Assembly (NCBI GenBank): GCA_947461805.1
Contig: CANHMJ010000055.1
Coordinates: forward strand, 1-8,829
Length of the DNA stretch: 8,829 nt
Direction of reading: 5' to 3'
Origin: Burkholderiaceae bacterium
GTDB taxonomy: Bacteria > Pseudomonadota > Gammaproteobacteria > Burkholderiales > Burkholderiaceae
This document shows, piece after piece, positions 5,451 through 8,829 of the stretch. Numbering within the stretch: position 1 is the stretch's first letter; every line of letters starts with the position of its first letter. The notes under the pieces are model-generated. The model had not been told where the DNA came from. It saw only the letters and a program-made list of their open reading frames with translations, and searched no databases. Position numbers and translations under genes: made by a program.

Positions 5451-5771
5451 ATGAACGGTATTGAAAAAGGTTCCGGAAACGTCTTCGCTGACATTGGATT
5501 TGCCAATGATCAGGAGATGCTGGTAAAGGCCAACTTAGCTCTCAAGATTTCTGAAATTATTACACAGCGCCGTCTGACCCAAATCGAGGCCGCAGCGGTC
5601 TTAGGCATACCTCAGCCTAAGTTATCAAAACTATTACGCGGTCAATTTCATGGGGTGAGTGAGACTAAGATGCTGGAATGCCTTAACAAGCTAGGCCGAG
5701 ATATTCAGATTGTGGTTCGCAAAGCTAATCGGGACAAACGGATTGGGCGGACTAGCGTGGTCTTTGCCTAA
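5451..5771 (+). CDS. XRE-family antitoxin (HigA-like) of the adjacent HigB-type toxin
   Basis: A 106-residue DNA-binding protein. The N-terminal segment (VFADIGFANDQEMLVKANLA, 11-30) leads into a helix-turn-helix at about 41-66, with LTQIEAAAVLGI as the first two helices and QPKLSKLLRG as recognition helix and wing. It is followed by FHGVSETKML and LGRDIQIVVR (82-90). This is the usual antitoxin partner of Gp49-like HigB toxins, in the toxin-first order typical of HigBA. It should bind the toxin and repress the shared promoter. The frame is intact although the toxin is broken, so it may persist as a regulator or as an antidote to related toxins. It starts 3 nt after the toxin stop. Its TAA overlaps the hisF TAG by 4 bp in tail-to-tail orientation. 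Confidence 0.92.
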   Translation: MNGIEKGSGNVFADIGFANDQEMLVKANLALKISEIITQRRLTQIEAAAVLGIPQPKLSKLLRGQFHGVSETKMLECLNKLGRDIQIVVRKANRDKRIGRTSVVFA

Positions 5772-6526
5772 AGCCGAACCGCTATTCCCTGGGCTGCCAT
5801 AAATTCTTTAGCCTGCCGGACTGTATAGGTTCCGTAATGAAAGATGCTGGCCGCTAGAACCGCATCAGCACGGCCCTTCGTAATGCCATCAACCAAGTGC
5901 TGCAAGTTACCGACGCCACCACTCGCGATCACCGGAACCGGAACAGCTTTACTGACGGCCGCAGTTAGAGCAAGATCAAAACCGTCTTGGGTGCCGTCTT
6001 GATTCATGCTGGTGAGCAAAATTTCCCCCGCACCCCGGCGACTCACTTCAGTCGCCCATTCCACGACATCAAGCCCGGTTGCTGTCCTTCCGCCATGGGT
6101 AAATACTTCCCATCGGTTCTCGGCAACGCGCTTGGCATCAATCGCAACCACAATGCACTGCGAGCCGTAATGTGCGGCGGCATCCGACACTAAGTCAGGA
6201 TTGGCTACCGCAGAGGAATTCATGCTCACCTTGTCGGCGCCCGCATTAAGTAAGCGACGCACATCCCCGACTGCGCGTACGCCACCACCAACCGTCAATG
6301 GAATAAACACTTGTGCAGCAACCGCCTCAATAATGGGTAGCAATAAGTCACGGCCATCGGAAGTTGCCGTAATGTCTAAAAAGGTTAACTCGTCAGCGCC
6401 CTGCTCATCGTAGCGACGAGCAATTTCGACAGGGTCACCGGCATCGCGCAATCCCACAAAATTAATGCCCTTGACCACGCGCCCTGCAGTCACATCCAGG
6501 CAAGGAATAATTCGTTTCGTTAGCAC
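5768..6526 (-). CDS. hisF: Imidazoleglycerol-phosphate synthase cyclase subunit
   Basis: A 252-residue (beta/alpha)8 barrel that joins ammonia from HisH to PRFAR, giving imidazoleglycerol phosphate and AICAR (EC 4.3.2.10). Catalytic aspartates are visible: D11 in IIPCLDV and D130 in VVAIDAKR. The ammonia-gate residues known from the Thermotoga enzyme are also present (R5, E46, K99 and E168 in GAGEILLTSMNQDGT). Phosphate loops are TVGGGVR (78-84), GADKVSMNSSAV (96-107) and VIASGGVG (199-206). The start is GTG at 6526, 3 nt after the hisA stop, with no clear Shine-Dalgarno, so translation is probably coupled to hisA. The normal family C-terminus (GIAVRL) is intact even though the antitoxin gene overlaps its stop codon. 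Confidence 0.97.
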   Translation of the reverse strand: MLTKRIIPCLDVTAGRVVKGINFVGLRDAGDPVEIARRYDEQGADELTFLDITATSDGRDLLLPIIEAVAAQVFIPLTVGGGVRAVGDVRRLLNAGADKVSMNSSAVANPDLVSDAAAHYGSQCIVVAIDAKRVAENRWEVFTHGGRTATGLDVVEWATEVSRRGAGEILLTSMNQDGTQDGFDLALTAAVSKAVPVPVIASGGVGNLQHLVDGITKGRADAVLAASIFHYGTYTVRQAKEFMAAQGIAVRL

Positions 6527-6529
6527 TGT

Positions 6530-7306
6530 TTAGCTGCTGAGCTTTTTTGCAATCAGCGCAGCATATTTAGCGGTTTGCTCATCGGCATACTTCTGCGCTG
6601 TGGTCAGATCTAAATCTCCCGAGTAAATCGAGCGACCGGCAATCACGCCCATCACACCCTCTTCTTCTGCTGCGCACAGCGCTTCAATGTCTTTGTTATT
6701 GGATAGACCGCCACTCGCAATAATAGGAATGCGTACGGCTTGAGCCAACTTAATCGTGGCATCCATATTCACGCCCTTGAGCATGCCATCGCGACCAATG
6801 TCGGTATAAACAATTGCCTCGACGCCATAGTCTTCAAACTTCTTTGCTAGATCAATCACTTCATGGCCTGTGAGCTTACTCCAGCCGTCGGTGGCCACCT
6901 TGCCATCGCGAGCGTCAATGCCCACCATAATGTGGCCACTAAATGCAGTGCAGGCATCCTGCACAAAGCCAGGACTCTTCACTGCCGCAGTACCAATGAT
7001 GATGGTACTAATGCCATCGTCGAGTAAGCGCTCAATCGTTTCCAGATCGCGAATACCGCCGCCCAATTGCACTGGAATGTCATCGCCAACCGCTTTTAAT
7101 ATAGCTTTGATGGCAGATTCATTTTTAGGTTTACCAGCAAAAGCGCCGTTGAGGTCAACTAAGTGCAAACGGCGCGCACCTTTACTGACCCAATGCTTTG
7201 CCATTGCGGCAGGGTCTTCTGAAAAAACCGTAGCGCGGTCCATATCGCCCTGCTCTAAGCGAACGCAGTGGCCGTCTTTAATGTCAATTGCAGGAATCAG
7301 CAGCAT
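6530..7306 (-). CDS. hisA: ProFAR isomerase (phosphoribosylformimino-AICAR-P isomerase)
   Basis: A 258-residue (beta/alpha)8 barrel, paralogous to HisF, converting ProFAR to PRFAR by an Amadori rearrangement (EC 5.3.1.16). Catalytic residues are D8 in LLIPAIDIKDG, D131 in VGIDARDGK, and T168/D169 in VYTDIGRDGM. Phosphate-binding motifs are QLGGGIR (80-86), IIIGTAAV (102-109) and IIASGGLS (195-202). The ATG is followed at once by the conserved strand MLLIPAID, so the start is secure. Yet the 15 nt before it are T-rich with no Shine-Dalgarno, which implies coupling to hisH, whose stop is just upstream. Confidence 0.97.
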   Translation of the reverse strand: MLLIPAIDIKDGHCVRLEQGDMDRATVFSEDPAAMAKHWVSKGARRLHLVDLNGAFAGKPKNESAIKAILKAVGDDIPVQLGGGIRDLETIERLLDDGISTIIIGTAAVKSPGFVQDACTAFSGHIMVGIDARDGKVATDGWSKLTGHEVIDLAKKFEDYGVEAIVYTDIGRDGMLKGVNMDATIKLAQAVRIPIIASGGLSNNKDIEALCAAEEEGVMGVIAGRSIYSGDLDLTTAQKYADEQTAKYAALIAKKLSS

Positions 7307-7321
7307 GATAAATAGAAAAAA

Positions 7322-7993
7322 TTAAGGTTGCCAAGTAGTAAAGTTTTGATAAAGCCGTAATCCGTATTCTGCACTCTTTTCTGGATGAAACTGCGTAGCA
7401 AAAATAGTATCGCGGGCGATCGCAGAAGTAAACCATGCGCCGTACTCCGTACTACCAACGGTGTGATTTTCGTTTGCAGGCACTGCATAAAAGCTATGCA
7501 CAAAATAAAAGGGGGTTAGATCAGGAATGCCTGCCCATAAAGGGTGGTCTTTGTCTTGCCGAACCTGATTCCAGCCCATGTGCGGCACTTTGTATTCTGA
7601 TCCGTCGGCCTGCAATTGACCAGAAAGTTCAAAACGCCGTACCTCGCCCGGAATTAGTCCTAAGCAGGGTGTAAACGTATCACTACTGCCCTGTTGCTCT
7701 ACCCGAACCTCGCTACTGCGACCCAGCAGCATTTGCTCCCCCACGCAGACACCGAGCATGGGCTTATTTTTTGCCGCGTGCAGCAAGGCCTCCAATAAAC
7801 CGGATTCACCCAACTGCTTCATGCAGTCGGGCATCGCCCCCTGACCGGGCAAGACAACGCGATCGGCTTTCTGAATCTGTTCTGGCGCAGTCGCAATCAG
7901 AACATTGGCATCCGGCGCAACGCGATGGAAGGCTTGGTATACGGAACGTAAATTACCCATTCCGTAATCAACGATGGCGATGGTTTGGGTCAA
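7322..7993 (-). CDS. hisH: Imidazoleglycerol-phosphate synthase glutaminase subunit
   Basis: A 223-residue class I glutamine amidotransferase that supplies ammonia to HisF. The N-terminal strand is AIVDYGMGNLRSV (6-18), the oxyanion region LPGQGAM (48-54), the nucleophile C83 in GVCVGEQML, the substrate loop PHMGWNQV (137-144), and H203 and E205 of the triad in TQFHPEKS. The segments PGQG and GVCVGEQ differ from textbook PGVG and GICLGMQ. From memory this is usual in Burkholderiales. The start is TTG at 7993: an in-frame stop lies six codons upstream with no ATG or GTG between. Slow initiation could keep HisH low. An 80-nt gap separates it from hisB; some related genomes carry a marC-like gene there, absent here. 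Confidence 0.96.
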   Translation of the reverse strand: MTQTIAIVDYGMGNLRSVYQAFHRVAPDANVLIATAPEQIQKADRVVLPGQGAMPDCMKQLGESGLLEALLHAAKNKPMLGVCVGEQMLLGRSSEVRVEQQGSSDTFTPCLGLIPGEVRRFELSGQLQADGSEYKVPHMGWNQVRQDKDHPLWAGIPDLTPFYFVHSFYAVPANENHTVGSTEYGAWFTSAIARDTIFATQFHPEKSAEYGLRLYQNFTTWQP

Positions 7994-8028
7994 CGGGAGA
8001 CCTGTGGCTTAGCGACTAATTAAAGGAC

Positions 8029-8065
8029 TGAAGTGCATGCGATGCATAGCAAACCATGTACTTCA
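8029..8065. repeat. Imperfect 11-bp inverted repeat between hisB and hisH
   Basis: TGAAGTGCATG (8029-8039) and CATGTACTTCA (8055-8065) pair over 11 positions with one imperfect pair. That pair is G-U if read on the plus strand and an A-C mismatch in the his mRNA. The loop is 15 nt. The loop side also offers a small ATGC/GCAT alternative hairpin. No T-run follows on the minus strand, so it is not a standard terminator. It may be an mRNA processing or stability element in the his transcript. Confidence 0.45.
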
Positions 8066-8073
8066 AGCAATGA

Positions 8074-8661
8074 TTAGAGGCTACCTTTCGTGGAAGGGAC
8101 CTGACCCGCAGCGCGCGAATCGGGTGTTAATGCCATGCGCAAAGCACGGCCGAAGGCCTTGAATACCGTCTCGATTTGGTGATGCGCATTGACGCCTCGC
8201 AAATTATCGATGTGCAAGGTCACGCCTGCGTGGTTTACAAAACCACGGAAAAACTCAATGCTTAAGTCCACATCAAAATCGCCTACCCGCGCACGGGTAA
8301 ATGGCACATGGAACTCCAAACCAGGGCGCCCAGAAAAATCAATCACTACGCGAGACAGGGTTTCGTCCAGCGGGACATAAGAATAGCCATAACGCGTAAT
8401 GCCCGCTTTATCGCCAACTGCTTTGGCAATGGCTTGCCCCAAGGTGATGCCAACGTCTTCTACAGTGTGGTGATCGTCAATGTGGGTATCGCCTTTGGCG
8501 ATGACCTTCAGGTCAATCATGCCGTGACGGGCAATCTGATCGAGCATGTGATCTAAGAACGGTACGCCAGAGGCGAGCTCGGCCTTGCCCGTGCCGTCTA
8601 GGTTGAGGGCTATCTGAATTTGGGTTTCCGAAGTATTTCGGGTAACGTCGACTTGCCGCAT
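8074..8661 (-). CDS. hisB: Imidazoleglycerol-phosphate dehydratase
   Basis: A 195-residue manganese enzyme (EC 4.2.1.19), single-function rather than fused to the phosphatase as in E. coli. Motifs are NLDGTG (20-25), GVPFLDHMLDQIARHG (32-47), the metal-binding DDHHTVEDVG (62-71), YVPLDETLSRVVIDFSGRP (95-113), FFRGFVNHAGVTLHI (137-151), the second metal motif NAHHQIE (158-164), and the conserved end STKGSL. I chose ATG 8661 because family members in this lineage begin MRQ-x-DVTRNTSET. An in-frame ATG at 8703 would add 14 residues of non-conserved sequence. Both starts lack a strong Shine-Dalgarno. It is the first gene of this minus-strand his segment inside the window. Confidence 0.96.
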   Translation of the reverse strand: MRQVDVTRNTSETQIQIALNLDGTGKAELASGVPFLDHMLDQIARHGMIDLKVIAKGDTHIDDHHTVEDVGITLGQAIAKAVGDKAGITRYGYSYVPLDETLSRVVIDFSGRPGLEFHVPFTRARVGDFDVDLSIEFFRGFVNHAGVTLHIDNLRGVNAHHQIETVFKAFGRALRMALTPDSRAAGQVPSTKGSL

Positions 8662-8801
8662 ACATCTAAGCGCCTGTAGGCGAAGTGTTGAGTGAAGCCT
8701 CATAATATCATTGCCGTTGGATTAGTTGTATTTAAATCATTCACTTAGCCAGTCGTTTTATTACCCTGCGGCATTGTTTAACGTTACCGAGAAGAATTTC
8801 G
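8662..8801. promoter_or_regulatory. hisB leader and divergent region between hisB and the right-edge gene
   Basis: About 140 nt between two divergently oriented starts, so it should hold promoters for both. On the minus strand an extended -10-like TGATATTAT ends at complement 8702, with a predicted start near 8695. That would place the upstream ATG 8703 outside the mRNA and agrees with hisB starting at 8661. Its -35 region is poor. For the plus strand I see AT-rich sequence but no convincing hexamer pair. No terminator, RNA gene or attenuator-like His-codon leader peptide was seen. Confidence 0.35.
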
Positions 8802-8829
8802 ATGAGTCGCTTTTGGAGCCCCGTTGTAC
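8802..8829 (+). CDS. Probable histidinol-phosphate aminotransferase, first nine codons (partial)
   Basis: ATG 8802 opens MSRFWSPVV and continues past the right edge. A purine-rich GAGAAGAA stands about 8 nt before it. M-S-(R/K)-F-W-S-P-x-V is, from memory, the usual N-terminus of one HisC type in Betaproteobacteria, and adjacency to hisB fits. Nine residues cannot prove this. If correct, the enzyme performs the glutamate-dependent transamination right after HisB, from a divergently transcribed gene. Confidence 0.45.

Noticed and set aside
5987..7325. Plus-strand open frames antisense to hisF and hisA
   Set aside because: Composition is that of reverse-complemented his genes; no ribosome binding sites or protein motifs.
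8661..8703. Upstream ATG (8703) as the hisB start
   Set aside because: The extra 14 residues have no match to the conserved HisB start MRQ-x-DVTRNTSET, and a -10-like element overlaps this ATG.
1..8829. CRISPR array, tRNA/rRNA gene, insertion sequence or phage integrase
   Set aside because: No spaced direct repeats, cloverleaf, rRNA segment, transposase or integrase motif was seen on either strand.

Overview
The window reads as a betaproteobacterial chromosome segment (Burkholderiales). Polynucleobacter or a close relative is my best guess, from the gene order and protein style rather than from any database match. Three things support this. A histidine biosynthesis cluster runs straight into a HIT-family gene and tatABC, as in Burkholderiaceae. 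The first gene is a Burkholderiales-type outer-membrane porin. Coding density is very high at moderate GC.

Layout. 1-288 (-): 5' end of a porin gene, running off the left edge. 289-495: divergent intergenic region with a small perfect inverted repeat and an ambiguous start for the next gene. 496-2121 (+): a Sel1/TPR-like repeat protein of unknown role, ending 2 nt from the end of tatC. 2124-4574 (-): tatC, tatB, tatA, a HIT-family hydrolase and hisE. 4584-4997 (-): hisI. 4998-5088: a compact AT-rich control region with promoter-like elements on both strands. 5089-5771 (+): a HigB/RelE-type toxin gene broken by a 5-bp repeat insertion, followed by an intact XRE-family antitoxin gene. 5768-8661 (-): hisF, hisA, hisH and hisB. 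8662-8801: leader and divergent region. 8802-8829 (+): first nine codons of a gene that looks like hisC.

How the genes work together. HisE and HisI hydrolyse and open phosphoribosyl-ATP, HisA isomerises the product, HisH-HisF form imidazoleglycerol-phosphate synthase, HisB dehydrates, and HisC transaminates. The window therefore covers the middle of the histidine pathway. TatA, TatB and TatC form the twin-arginine translocase for folded proteins.

The unusual part is the toxin-antitoxin module inserted backwards between hisF and hisI, splitting what is normally one run of genes. Its last codon overlaps the hisF stop by 4 bp. The toxin reading frame carries three ATGAG units where two would keep it open. 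The extra unit creates a TGA that overlaps an ATG in the frame of the remaining toxin (ATGA). The module is thus either a decayed toxin with an orphan antitoxin, or a toxin that can be restored by losing one repeat unit. Its promoter is nearly consensus and is placed so that transcription would begin at or next to the toxin ATG.
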